From Semisulcospira habei (Eukaryota > Mollusca > Gastropoda > Semisulcospiridae), in NCBI GenBank assembly GCA_036245525.1, contig BTPG01000003.1, forward strand, positions 139,152,212-139,216,211: a stretch of DNA of 64,000 bases, given 5' to 3'. The notes under the pieces were generated by a model. The model had not been told where the DNA came from. It saw only the letters and a list, made by a program, of their open reading frames with translations, and did not search any database. The first letter of the stretch is position 1. Each line of letters begins with the position of its first letter. Shown here piece after piece: positions 23,933 to 34,960 of the stretch. The position numbers were made by a program, and so were the translations under genes.

Positions 23933-26900
23933 GAACTTTCCAAGTCCTGTAGCGATGGGCAAGGGGCAAAACGGCAGGTGAAAGATGTCACTGGAAGCCG
24001 CAGTCTCAAACCTGCATGCAGGCGGTTCAGGATATTGGTCGCCTGATGTTGACCTGGGGATGACAACGTCACTCGGCACACCCTGAACGACCAAGCAGCT
24101 TTCTCTAGGGACAGCACTGCTTGCTCCACACGGAGAGGGCCTAGAAAAGGTGGCCTAACCAAAGCTCATCCCCTCGTAACCCCAGTTGGCTAGCCGCGGT
24201 CAACGGGCATCTTCTCATGCGGTCAGAAAACAAGAAAAAAACAATGGATCCACTCTCATGACGACCACGACCGGACTCAACGTAGCATGCTGGAACATCC
24301 GAACCATGCTCGACACAGCAGACAGCGGACGCCCTGAACGTCGCTCCGCCCTCATTGCCCATGAATTGCGGAGGTTAAACATCGACATCGCCGCGCTCAG
24401 CGAAGTACGCCTCCCGGAGGAAGGCAGCCTCCAAGAACTTGGCGCTGGCTACACCCTCTACTGGTCAGGCAGGCCTGCATCAGAAAGACGGCTCTAAGGC
24501 GTGGGCTTCATGGTGAAGACCCCCATTGCGACTAAGTTGGAAAACCTACCAACGGGTCACTCCGACCGCATCATGTCCATGCGCCTCCCACTGAGACACC
24601 AGCAATACGTCACCCTTCTCAGTGTGTACTCCCCAACCCTCCTGGCAGAGCCTGCAGAAAAAGACAAGTTCTACTCTGACCTGCGCAGCCTCCTGCAGAG
24701 CACCCCTGCAGACGACAAAGTCATCATCCTTGGCGACTTCAACGCCAGAGTGGGCCAAGACTCTGAAGCCTGGAAAGGAGTCCTCGGCAAGCATGGCGTT
24801 GGGAACTGCAATGACAATGGTCGCCTACTGTTGGAGCTCTGTGCAGAGCAGCAACTTGTCATCACCAACACCACTTTCCAGCAAAAGGACAGTCGAAAGA
24901 CCACCTGGATGCATCCTCGCTCCAAACACTGGCACCTTATCGACTATGTCCTAGTGCGTCAGAGGGACCGCAGTGACGTCCTCCTCACCAGAGTGATGCC
25001 CAGCGCAGAGTGCCACACTGACCACCGCCTTGTTCGCTGCAAACTCAGGCTCCGCCTCAAGCTGAAACCCAAGAAAGGGGGCCCTCCCAAGAAAAAGCTT
25101 GATGTTGCCAGCCTTCAGCGTGACGACAAGAAAGCTGCCCTTCAGGCCGATTTACAGCGCATGATCAAAGACACAGTTGATCCAGCAGACTCCTCTCCTG
25201 AAACACTCTGGGAACAACTGAAAACTGCCATTGTAAAATACTCTGTGGAAGTCTTGGGCTTTGCTAGAAAGAGGAACAAAGACTGGTTTGACGAAAACGA
25301 CGTAGAGATCCAGGAACTTCTAGCAAAAAAAAAGAGCCGCCCACCAGGCCCACCTAGCTCAGCCTTCCTGCCCTGTGAAGAAGTCTGCCTTCCGCCTCAT
25401 CTGCAGCAGTCTCCAGCTCAAGCTTAGAAAGCTCCAGAACGAGTGGTGGTCCAGACTCGCACAGAGGACCCAGCTCTGCGCTGACAACGGTGACTACAGG
25501 GGCTTCTACGAAGCACTGAAAGCAGTGTATGGCCCTAGGCACCTGGTACAAAGTCCCCTGCGAAGCGCTGATGGACAGGCACTCCTCACAGATAATACCT
25601 CCATCTTGAACCGCTGGTCGGAATACTTTCAGGACCTCTTCGGCGCTGAACGCACTGTTCAAGAAACAGTCATCCTCCAAATCCCACACCTTCCACTAAA
25701 GGTTGAATTGGACGAACCGCCCACCGCCGAAGAGACCCTCACAGCCATCCACCAGCTCAAGAGTGGCAAAGCAGCAGGCATTGACGAAATCCCGCCAGAG
25801 ATATGGAAACATGGAGGCCCAGCACTGCACAACAAGCTCCACGACCTCTTTCTCTGCTGCTGGGAAAAAGGAACACTACCAAAGGATCTCCGTGATGCAG
25901 TCATCATCACCCTGTACAAGAACAAAGGAGAGAAGTCTGCCTGTTCTAATTATCGTGGAATTACCCTGCTGTCCATTGCCGGGAAAATTCTCGCAAGGTT
26001 GCTCCTGAATCGGCTGGTACCTGCCATCGCTGAAGACCACCTCCCAGAGGGCCAGTGTGGCTTCAGAGCCAACAGGAGTACCACCGACATGGTCATTGTG
26101 CTGAGACAGCTTCAGGAGAAGTGCCGCGAGCAGAACAAAGGGCTGTCGACCTAACAAAAGCGTTTGACACTGTGAGCAGGCAAGGTATGTGGCAGATCCT
26201 GGAGCGACTAGGTTGTCCCCCAAAGTTCCTCAACATGATCGTCCAGCTCCACGAGGACCAGCAAGGCCAGGTCAGACTAAACAGTGACCTCTCAGAACCA
26301 TTCCCCATTCGCAACGGCGTGAAGCAAGGCTGCGTGCTGGCACCGACCCTCTTCACCATCTTCTTCAGCATGATGTTGAAGCAGGCCACAGTGGACCTCG
26401 ACGATGACGACGCAGTGTACATCAGGTATCGTCTCGATGGCAGCCTGTTCAACCTCAGACGACTGCAGGCCCACACGAAAACCCTAGACCAACTGATTCG
26501 TGAGCTGCTCTTTGCTGATGACGCTGCCCTCGTTGCACACACAGAGAGAGCCTTGCAGCGCATTACGTCCTGCTTCGCAGATGCTGCCCAGCTCTTTGGA
26601 CTTGAGGTCAGTCTGAAAAAGACAGAGGTCCTTCATCAGCAGGCACCCAAGGAAGAGCATCGCCCTCCCCACATCACCATCGGCGAGTTCGAACTGAAGT
26701 CTGTACACCAGTTTACCTACCTTGGCTGCATCATCACGTCAGACGCCAAGCTGGACAAGGAGCTGGACAACAGGCTGGCAAAAGCGAACAGTGCTTTCGG
26801 GCGACTATTCAAGCGGGTGTGGCACAATCAACAGCTGAAAAATGGCACCAAGATCAGCGTGTACAGAGCTGTCGTCCTCACCACCCTGCTGTACGGTTCC

Positions 26901-27475
26901 GAGTCCTGGGCCCTCTACCGCAGCCAACTACGACTCCTCGAACGCTTTAACCAGCGCTGCCTGCGTACCATCCTCAGCATTTACTGGAGTGACTATGTCA
27001 CCAACGTCGAGGTCCTTGAACAGGCGGAAACTGTGAGCATCGAGGCTTTGCTGCTGCGGACACAGCTTCGCTGGGCGGGGCACGTCTCCAGGATGGAGGA
27101 TCATCGCCTACCCAAGATCACTCTGTTCGGCGAGCTCGCCACTGGACACCGAGACAGAGGGGCACCAAAGAAGAGATACAAAGACGGTCTCAAGAAGTCG
27201 CTTAGTGCCTGCCAAATCGACCACCGCCAGTGGTTTTCGCTTGCTGCGGACCGTGACACCTGGCGCTCCACCATTCACAAGGCAGCCGTCTCCTTTGAGG
27301 ACTCTCGCAGAGCTAACCTTAAGGACAAGCGGCTTAGAAGAAAAAACAGAGTTATCGTAACTCAGAACCCTGACCAGACCTTCCCCTGCAGCCATTGCGG
27401 TCGAACCTGCCTGTCCCGGATTGGCCTCCGCAGCCACGAAAATGCCTGCAGACGACGTGGGCAAGCCCTATAGAA
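23933..27475 (+). pseudogene. Non-LTR retrotransposon with endonuclease, RT and C-terminal zinc finger (frame-broken)
   Basis: The domains run in order. An APE-type endonuclease opens LNVACWNIRTMLDTADSG at about 24,270, with ILGDFNARVG at 24,725 and a TDHRLVRCKL end at 25,020. RT follows: NYRGITLLSIAGK at 25,950, GQCGFRANRSTTDMV at 26,055, VDLTKAFDTVS at 26,145, GVKQGCVLAPTLF at 26,320 and the catalytic FADDAAL at 26,510. A C-terminal domain has LRWAGHVSRMEDHRLPK at 27,070, and a C2H2-type finger CSHCGRTC...H at 27,390 precedes the stop at 27,473. Breaks are a TAA at 24,495, a frameshift at the A-run near 25,330, and a second frameshift near 26,150. The catalytic residues remain but the chain is interrupted three times, so this copy is inactive. 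Clade is uncertain. The 5' and 3' ends abut tRNA-headed SINE sequence in opposite orientations. Confidence 0.9.
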
Positions 27476-27604
27476 TCTTCGTTCGCGAAGTCAAGCCAAG
27501 AATAGAGACTAGAGGAGAAAAGTCCGACGCCGGAACCCGATATCGAACCTCGCACCTCTAGCATTGGTGGCAGGCGCCTTTACCACTGCGCCACGAATCG
27601 CCCC
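27476..27604 (-). repeat. tRNA-headed SINE head fragment, reverse orientation
   Basis: On the reverse strand: GTGGCGCAGTGGTAAAGGCG ... B box GGTTCGATATC ... CCGGCGTCGGAC. Same family as 23,470-23,924, lacking most of the body. It begins right after the LINE stop codon. Confidence 0.8.
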
Positions 27605-27723
27605 GTGATATAAACTGAATCTCTTACAAACAACCTTCCACTTTCAGTACCCGTGTAGTATTCTTCCAGCGAACGCGAAAGACAGTAAGTCTGCTTTTTT
27701 GTGAGAAGCAATATTTCAGTGTA

Positions 27724-27936
27724 TTAACCCAGTTAACCTCACGGCCGCATTTCAAACTTTGGAGGTGTTACCGAACGACTATGTACCCGTTGCATTAGAT
27801 GAATTGACCATCATGATTCAAAGGTAGTGCCAGATTAGCTTGGCGCCTAAAGGCGCCAAGCTAATCTGGCACTACCCTTGAATCATCATGGTCAATCCAT
27901 CTACTGCTGTAGGGCAATGGGGGTTAAATGGGTTAA
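27724..27936. mobile_element. Family-A TTAA-bounded MITE (213 bp)
   Basis: Left end TTAACCCAGTTAACCTC; right end on the opposite strand TTAACCCATTTAACCCCC. The internal near-perfect hairpin at about 27,813-27,895 has GCTTGGCGCC/GGCGCCAAGC at its centre and arms CTACCCTTGAATCATCATGG. Confidence 0.82.
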
Positions 27937-28304
27937 AAAGGTCACTAAGTCTATTTTTGCGGAAAGCAAGATATTTCATTATCATACAAAAGACAGGAGG
28001 TTCATTTTGTGAAAAGCGGGATGTTTCATCGTATTACAAAAGACTGTAAGTCCATTTGATAAGCGAGCTTTTCATTGTTTCACAATGAAAATCTCGCTGA
28101 TCACAAAAAAGACACGTTATCTTCTGCTATCCTCGGACAGTATCGACTTGACTGGTCAGTCTGTACTGTTGCCTTGTCTGACGCGTCTGGTTTGGTTCTG
28201 ATATCCTTGCCCTGTCCCTGCCTGTCGTTGTCGGGCCTAATCCAGCTTTTAGTGCGCTGATGCCCTAGGTTTTACTTACACTACTTTTATCTCGCTTCGG
28301 CCAC

Positions 28305-28402
28305 CCAATGAGCCAAAGACCATCGGGCCGACATCGGCCCGCGCACGGCCTTGCGTGGGCCAACATAGGCCCGATGGCCTTTTGCGCATTCATTGGGTAG
28401 TC
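28305..28402. repeat. Family-F GC-rich palindrome
   Basis: CCATCGGGCCGACATCGGCC, then GCGCACGGCCTTGCGTGGGC, then GGCCCGATGGCC followed by TTTTGCGCATTCATTGGG. The arms are inverted copies of each other. Confidence 0.75.
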
Positions 28403-28671
28403 TCTGCCAAACGCTCCATTCGCCGTCGAGTGGTTCGGTTAGCTATTAGCACACTTGTACTTACAAACAAAGCGCAAAACAGCCTCGCCTGTTCTTTTCC
28501 ACGCAGCTCAAAAAAGACAAGAAGACAAAAACTAGTGTATTTCCTATTATGTCAAATAGAAAAAAACCAACGGAGAAAGAAACACGCTTAGAAAAGACAG
28601 TTTACAACACAATGTATTAATATTTCGGGTAGATACCCTTTTGCAAAATAGACAAACAAACAAATATAGAG

Positions 28672-28775
28672 ACAGATCGAGCATGGTAGTTAAAGAGTGG
28701 TGCCAGAATAGCTTGGTGCCTATGTGCGCCAAGTAATTCTGGCACCACCCTTGATCTATCCGGTGCTCGATCTTG
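28672..28775. repeat. Family-A hairpin, mildly degraded
   Basis: AGATCGAGCATGGTAGTTAA ... GGTGCTCGATCT with GGTGCC/GCGCC inner arms and a few mismatches. Flanking sequence (AGTGTTTCTTCACACAGTGA) also matches the flank of the copy at 20,054-20,280. Confidence 0.7.
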
Positions 28776-29940
28776 CTGTGTGAGTTGAATGAGTGAAGTG
28801 TTTCTTCACACAGTGATCATCTCATTATAAAGAGAATCCCTTACAAACAACGTTCCACTGTCACTACCCGTGTAGTATTCTTCCTGTGAATTTATAGTAT
28901 ATTTTGATTTGATTAGATTGTGTTGGTACGCGGGTTGAGTAAGTGTTGAAATGCTGCACAAATACAGAGGAAAACCTAAGTCCTTAAGTCCCACACTAAG
29001 TTATCATAACATTATAAAATATAAAGACTTTTAACAACACTTAAGACAATGGATATATAGATTCCGTTTTAGATTTACTGTAAATTCAGCGTCAAAGATC
29101 CCCAACCGTCGAAGGATAATGGATATGAAGTGGTGTGAGCAAAAGGCATAGATCCTCACGAGCCCCGGAAATGCCCATACGCCCCTCCCCCCCCCCTCCT
29201 CACCCACCCATCACTATCAGACGCCTTCCCAGCGTTCCTTTCTATATCGTATCTATATTTGTCTGAATTACTATGGATCTTCCGTTTCCTTTCAAGTCTA
29301 ACCAACGTCCGCTGCCTTTATCCACACCTCTGCTACGCCGAAAGACGATCGATTGTGTGATGCCTCTAACTCTGTTCCTGCAAAATGTTTTCTCTTCTTT
29401 TTCACAAAGTCTGATGTGCCCATTCGTATGTGTGATAACTGTGCTTTCACGAGATAACTGTTGACTGCTGACTGACTGCAAGAGCTGATTTTCTACGCTG
29501 TGTCCTGACCATGCTCCTAAGGACCATTTTATCCCGGGATACACGTTTTGATTGCAGCCCTCATGGACTCTTACAGATGGGGGCTCTCCAATGATCGAAC
29601 GCATACAAGTCTAAAATAGCGAAGACTTTTCAAAGGAGCCTTTACCGGGAGTTTTCCCGCGGGCGAACGGTCTTCGGGCCGACGTCGGCCGCAGGAGCAC
29701 CGCTGGTGTTCGGGCCTACTGCGGCCAACGTTGGCCCCATGAACTTTTGCGCACTGGGTAGTAGGTCTTTTCAAAAGCTAAGTAGCCAGGAGTTTCTCCG
29801 CTCAGCGTCAGACAATGACGTTAAGTTCTGTCTGATCCCGTACTGATGCGAGGGGCGACTGTGCATGACACGTGACTTCCGCTGTCAATTCCAGTACCAA
29901 AAGTAAGGAGATAGACGGGTTATAGAAAAAGGAAAACGTA
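28776..29940. other. Gene-free stretch with two palindrome relics
   Basis: Half of a family-B hairpin at 29,138-29,175 and a family-F palindrome at about 29,650-29,765 (GGTCTTCGGGCCGACGTCGG ... GCGGCCAACGTTGGCCCC). Otherwise no recognisable feature. Confidence 0.55.
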
Positions 29941-29943
29941 AAA

Positions 29944-30108
29944 TGTTTAGGGCTTCACGTCTTTTTTGTCCACCACGAAGGTGACTTCATAGACTGGGCC
30001 ATTGAATAGGGAATGAATAAACCTGGACCCCGAAGCTGGATTCAAACCCGCGACCTTTCGGACGAGAGTCGAACGATCTGCCACCTGAATCACCCAGCTC
30101 CGCGAGAT
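29944..30108 (-). mobile_element. tRNA-headed SINE (second type), reverse strand
   Basis: On the reverse strand a tRNA-like head (GGAGCTGGGTGATTCAGGTG ... B box GGTTTGAATCC) starts at about 30,108, followed by body sequence ending near 29,944. It could be a degraded tRNA pseudogene, but the attached body argues for a SINE. Confidence 0.65.
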
Positions 30109-30117
30109 GGATTATAA

Positions 30118-30206
30118 ACTGCACTTGATCAAGAGTAGTGCTTGATTTAGCTTAGCGCCTGAACAGGCGCAAAGCTAATCAAGCAGTGCTCTTGAGCTAG
30201 CACGGT
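30118..30206. repeat. Divergent family-A-like hairpin
   Basis: Arms CTTGATCAAGAGTAGTGCTT / AAGCAGTGCTCTTGAGCTAG with inner TTAGCTTAGCGCCTG / CAGGCGCAAAGCTAA. Same architecture as family A, different sequence. Confidence 0.65.
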
Positions 30207-30654
30207 ACGGCGATTATTTTCCAAGCGTCTTTTGCTAAAGTTCTTCTATAACGGACCGGTATCAAGTCTGAAGTCGGCTCTTGTATTGAGCCCTGACTGG
30301 TCGATGTTCACGAATTTGGGAGCTGTGTCGTCTGCAGACTACATGCTGGTAAACAGCAGACGGATCGACCATGCAGCCTCAGTATATAGCGGTGCCTGCA
30401 TGGCTGGGAGCCATTTAAATGTCAGTCAGGCATCGTTATATTTGCGAGGGCGTTATTGCAGTGATTAAATTTACATAAGACATGTGAAGGAAATTAACCT
30501 CTTGGTGAGCAAAAGGGCCTCGGGTTGACTCCAGCCTAAGTATTTTGCGGTGCTTAGGATTGGAACCATGTAAAAAGTCAGACCGCTTTACATGATTCGC
30601 GACCGCGTCATCATAGTGCTGAATTTACGTAAGATTTGTTGAGAAAATTAACCG

Positions 30655-30745
30655 CTTAGCGAGCAAACGGTCCTCGGATGTGCGCGGGCCAGCATAGGGC
30701 TGACGTCGGCCCGAGGACCTCTTACTCACCGGGTATCCCTTTGGG
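30655..30745. repeat. Degraded family-F palindrome
   Basis: CGGTCCTCGG and CCGAGGACC blocks in inverted order around GCGCGGGCCAGC and GACGTCGGCCC. Confidence 0.6.
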
Positions 30746-31589
30746 AAGCTAACAATCTCTGGTCGTTATTAAGTGTATATGATACAGCGGTATCTGGAAA
30801 TGAATGTACAGAAAACCAAGGAACTCGTCATTGATGACAGGAAAGTTGATGACATTTTTGTACCTGTCTCAATTAATAATCAACCTGTAGAGGTGGTCAC
30901 TGAATTTAAATACCTTGGCACAGCCGTGGATAGTGGGCTGTCCTTCACTGGAAACACCGACCTGATTATGAAAAAAAGCAAACCAGCGTCTGTACCTTCT
31001 TAGGAAACTGAGAAGTTTTGATATCAGTTCCAGGGTTTTAGAATCCGTTTATAGAAGCCTGATCGAAAGCATACTGACTTTTAACATCACTGCTTGGTAT
31101 GGCAACCTCAGTATGAAAAACAGGGGCAGACTGCCACGTATCGTCAGAACAGCTGAAAAGATCATTGGCCTAGGACAGGACCCAGTAGATGATCTGTACC
31201 ATAGAGCTGTCCGAAGGATAGCTGCTAGCATTGTCAATGATCCTCGTCACCCACTATCTGATCAGTCTCAAATGCTACCATCAGGCAGACGTTTCAACAT
31301 GCCACTTGCCAAAAAGAATGTTTTTAAGAAGTCTTTTATTCCAACTGCTGTCTCGATTTTGAACTCTCGTTTATAACGCCGCGATAGTATGATCTACTTA
31401 ACATTACCTCCCATCTTGTGACAGATTGCTTGTGATAGATTGCTGCAATGATAATTTTTCATGATATGTTCTTGTAGCGTTTGTTAATGTCTTATATTGG
31501 AAGGTTACAAAGTAAAGTAGGTTATAGCACTGTCAGAGGAGAGAAATGTGCATGAGCGACCAGTGATCATAGATCTACTGTGGCCAAAG

Positions 31590-31635
<46 letters not shown>

Positions 31636-31808
31636 TAGGAAAGAGAGGGGGCGCTAAGAGAGTGACTTTTTTAATTTAATGAGAGTAAACAAACTTAATT
31701 TTTGTTAATGTCTTATATTGTTGTTTCATGACGAGCCGAAAGGCAAATTTCTGTCGTGCCTTGACTCGAACAGACAATAAAGTTGTATTGTATTGTATTG
31801 TATTGTAG
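30746..31808 (+). pseudogene. LINE 3' fragment (RT C-terminal region and tail)
   Basis: Forward-strand remnant of a non-LTR retrotransposon. 30,773-31,003 encodes KTKELVIDDRK and FKYLGTAVDSGLSF. After a frameshift near 30,990 the frame continues with LYLLRKLRSF, LTFNITAWYGNLSMKNRGRL and RTAEKIIG, ending at 31,373 with LPSGRRFNMPLAKKNVFKKS. The 3' UTR contains an internal poly-A (31,599-31,633) and ends CAATAAAG followed by (TTGTA)n at about 31,777-31,808, a typical LINE tail. It lacks the catalytic palm and is inactive. Confidence 0.85.
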
Positions 31809-32018
31809 TTAGACTCGCAATTAGGGGACAAAGGACGGGCTTGTTCAATAGCATGTCCGTTAAAAGGTCCTGGTAAATCAAAGTGGCACAGTTGCAGTGC
31901 ATCTGAATTGATCAGTGTTCAGGTCGTACTCCATAGGCCTGTGCCCCATAACCCGCCCGTCATGTCCGTCTACTATCACTTCGGTGCCGCGGACGTTAAA
32001 TCCCGAACTAACCAACCA
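31809..32018 (+). mobile_element. SINE body and tail, 5'-truncated
   Basis: Shares body and tail (GACTCGCAATTAGGGGACAA, TGTTCAGGTCGTACTCCATA, GCGGACGTTAAATCCCGAAC) with the complete reverse-strand copy at 58,962-59,278. The tRNA-like head is absent. Confidence 0.75.
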
Positions 32019-32460
32019 GCGGTATACTGGGGAGCGTAGTGGTAAGGCTAATCTGTAGTTTCTTCTATTTCTTCTTCTTCTTCATTTGTGTTGCTTGGTG
32101 GCATGTTCTGATTTGTTCTATCGGTTGTTACGGCGGTCGGTCTGTTAAAGTAAATATGTTGAAAATTTGAACTCGGACATCTAATTCTTTCTCGGGTTTC
32201 TCGCATGACACAATTGTTGTCATTTTTTAAAAATAAAAAATGGTGTCTGCTCTACGAAAATGAGAAAATTTCTTCCTCGTGTTTACGAGAATACGGCGAC
32301 TTGAGAATGACAGTCGATTTGCTCTTGGATTAAGGTATATACCCAATGCATCTTGATTTGACAGGAAAAGGTGACGAGCTCGTACAACATCGATTTTTTG
32401 TGCTTCCGCTTCATTAGGAATTCAATCCAAAGGTTTCCAGCGCGAGTCACTATGACCTTA
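32019..32460. other. Gene-free stretch
   Basis: No recognisable gene or repeat. Confidence 0.45.
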
Positions 32461-32469
32461 GATGGAAAC

Positions 32470-32638
<169 letters not shown>

Positions 32639-32838
32639 TCCTTTATCGTGAAAAAAAAGAAAAGAAAGAATGTTGCTGTCTCCAAATGCATAACAGATAC
32701 AGTCGGATAATGACTTCGTCGATTTAAACTTCGGCTCCAAACCACAACGAACACACGCACGAGCAGTGAATCGTTTGAGAGCTGTCAGCCCTCTCTGCTC
32801 CGAATGGTTATCATTTTAGAACGGCCATACTCGCTTCC

Positions 32839-32909
32839 ACACTGGTTGTCTTCCTCGATTCGCTACCACTGATAAGCGGTAGCGAATCAAGGGGGACAAC
32901 CATTGTGAC
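32839..32909. repeat. Family-E palindrome
   Basis: CACTGGTTGTCTTCCTCGAT / ATCAAGGGGGACAACCATTG with an inner TCGCTACC / GGTAGCGA stem. Paired with the copy at 5,216. Confidence 0.8.
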
Positions 32910-32921
32910 CTATCTGAGAGA

Positions 32922-33063
<142 letters not shown>

Positions 33064-33306
33064 CGAACGAACGAACGATGTTTATTGCTCAGGCCGACGG
33101 CCCATTGCAATGGGGGAACAGTGGGATGGGGAGGAAAAAATCGAAAATATTCGACAACAAATGAAAACACCGAAATAAGGTCTCATCCAACAAGGTAAAT
33201 GTCCATGTTAGGAATCGGTTATTCTATTAGCTAAAAGTCAGCAACAATGCGACAGTCGTCATCAGTCAGGCTAGGTTTCAAATCAAGCACCGAGTCAGTC
33301 AGAATG

Positions 33307-34221
33307 TTAACCCAGGAGGTGACGAACCATGGAACGTATATTCTCCAACTCGATCAGCGCCCTATCAAAACACTCTTGGTAGTTACCATTGGGATCTATG
33401 GCAGTCCAGCGGCAAATGTTCTCTTGCACCTTTTGTTCATAGTCACTCATCAGCTTTTTTCTTTGATGGATGAACCAGTGACACACAGAACCTTTCTCAC
33501 AGTCCAAGACCACTGTTATGTCATCACTTCTACACAACAATTGCTCTTGCTGATTTTTTTTGTACAAAACGCATTTCTCAAATCCTGTGTTTCTCTGGTT
33601 ATCGCGTAAACGTCTTTGTAAAGTTCTGTTCATGATTGATGCGACGTAATCTCTCTCTTCAAGAGTGTATGAATCAGTGGTTACACTCGCATCACTAGGG
33701 TCAACTTTAGCACTGTCGACACAGTCCATTGCGCACGCTCCAATCAGCTGTGTTGTCACGCTGGTACCAATGCACTCTGTAGGCGCATCGTCACTGGTCT
33801 CTATCCTGTCCGCTGTGGGTGTGTAGACATCATGGGAAACACGTGCAACCTCATCACCTGTGGCTTGGGGAGTTGTACACGGCGTGTCGAGAGTGTGTAG
33901 CTGTTTGTCTTCGCTGTTTGTAGCTTGTGTGGGCGGGGTGGGCATAAACAAAGGCAATACTGGTGATAGATTGTCACTTGCCTTGTTTGAACGTTCCTGC
34001 CTCCTGGCCTCTGCTCTCATGTAGTCCCGGCGATTGTGAGATGGCGGCTTCTTGCGGTAGGTTGCAGTAATGGCAGGGGACCCGTGTGCCATACCGGTCA
34101 ACCTCAGAATGACAACTGTCGAGTCGCCTCTACCGTCAATTTTAAAGGATGACAGCGTGTTGTCGCATAGCAGGGCGTTCAAAGCAGCTTCCAAAGCTGA
34201 AGGCAGTCCTTCAACTGGCAT
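33307..34221 (-). CDS. Uncharacterised 304-aa protein, intact paralogue of the 13,528 gene
   Basis: I do not recognise the family. The start at 34,221 (MPVEGLPSALEAALNALL) was chosen because it aligns with the start of the broken paralogue at 13,528, which has a stop just upstream of its ATG. An upstream extension without ATG is open here. Regions: a conserved N-terminal segment of about 60 residues; a basic block KPPSHNRRDYMRAEARRQE at about 62-80; an acidic Thr/Ser/Asp-rich linker, about 80-185; and a C-terminal domain of about 115 residues with LQRRLRDNQRNTGFEKC, VVLDCEKGSVCHWFIHQ and terminal LENIRSMVRHLLG. No signal peptide or membrane segment is seen. About 230 bases downstream, the coding strand reads AATAAACATCG followed by (TTCG)n, like a retrotransposon 3' end. 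(CT)n precedes it. It ends only about 240 bp outside the Polinton but is not inside its TIRs. A mobile-element protein or a host gene are both possible. Confidence 0.6.
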   Translation of the reverse strand: MPVEGLPSALEAALNALLCDNTLSSFKIDGRGDSTVVILRLTGMAHGSPAITATYRKKPPSHNRRDYMRAEARRQERSNKASDNLSPVLPLFMPTPPTQATNSEDKQLHTLDTPCTTPQATGDEVARVSHDVYTPTADRIETSDDAPTECIGTSVTTQLIGACAMDCVDSAKVDPSDASVTTDSYTLEERDYVASIMNRTLQRRLRDNQRNTGFEKCVLYKKNQQEQLLCRSDDITVVLDCEKGSVCHWFIHQRKKLMSDYEQKVQENICRWTAIDPNGNYQECFDRALIELENIRSMVRHLLG

Positions 34222-34311
34222 GGCGTTGAGATTTACTGGCAAAAGGCAGTACTTTTTGCAGGAGGTCTCAAATGGCAGCCCTGTTGCTTGCACGATCACG
34301 TGACCGACCGT

Positions 34312-34360
<49 letters not shown>

Positions 34361-34396
34361 CAGAGACAGAGAGACAGAGAGAGACAGAGAGAGAGA
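34312..34396. repeat. (GA)n/(GACA) microsatellite
   Basis: Simple repeat upstream of the gene on the reverse strand and just left of the Polinton. Confidence 0.9.
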
Positions 34397-34465
34397 ATCA
34401 ATGAATCAATGAAGCTATGAATCAATGAATCTTTATTTTACAACGGTGAAGATATTATTAACACA

Positions 34466-34612
34466 GTCAGAGAGAGAGAACAATAGAGTCCCGATAGACA
34501 ATGAATTCAATAGAGCCGCATCAGTCATTAATTTACATCATTTTTTAATATCATATTTTTGGCCCCAATTTTACCCCCGTTAATTCTGAATCAACCCTTT
34601 GATTTTAAAAAA
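34466..34612 (+). repeat. Polinton left terminal inverted repeat
   Basis: About 145 bases almost identical to the reverse complement of 52,816-52,958, including AACAATAGAGTCCCGATAGA, GAGCCGCATCAGTCATTAAT and CAACCCTTTGATTTT. The outermost GA tract differs by one dinucleotide. Confidence 0.95.
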
Positions 34613-34639
34613 GTGATGAGTATTATCTATCTCTCACCA

Positions 34640-34960
34640 AGGTCAAGGTTATGGGTCAAGGTCACCAAGTCATGGGTCAAGGTCACCAAGATCATGGGTC
34701 AAGGTTATGGGTCAAGGTCATGGATCAAGGCCACCAAGGTCATGGGTCAAGGTCATTGGTCAAGGTCGCCAAGGGCATGGGTCAAGGTCATGGGTCAAGG
34801 TCACGTGCCAAGGTCATCAAGGTCACCAAGGTCATGGGTCAAGGTCATGGGTCAAGGTCGTCAAGGTCATGGGTCAAGGTCATGGGTCAAGGTCACCAAG
34901 GTCATGGGTCAAGGTCATGGGTCAAGTCGTCGAGGTCATGGGTCAAGTCGTCGAGGTCTG
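34640..34960. repeat. Minisatellite of GGTCATGGGTCAA units
   Basis: Irregular tandem array of ~12-18 bp units inside the element's left end. It contains about a dozen exact TCAAGGTCA words. Frames reading MGQGHGSRSWVKV are repeat artefacts. Confidence 0.9.

Noticed and set aside
27520..27604. Possible tRNA gene
   Set aside because: Has A/B-box-like sequence, but it is the head of a SINE family found complete at 23,470; no intact cloverleaf apparent.
29944..30108. Possible tRNA gene on the reverse strand
   Set aside because: B box present, but a SINE-like body follows and acceptor stem pairing is not evident.
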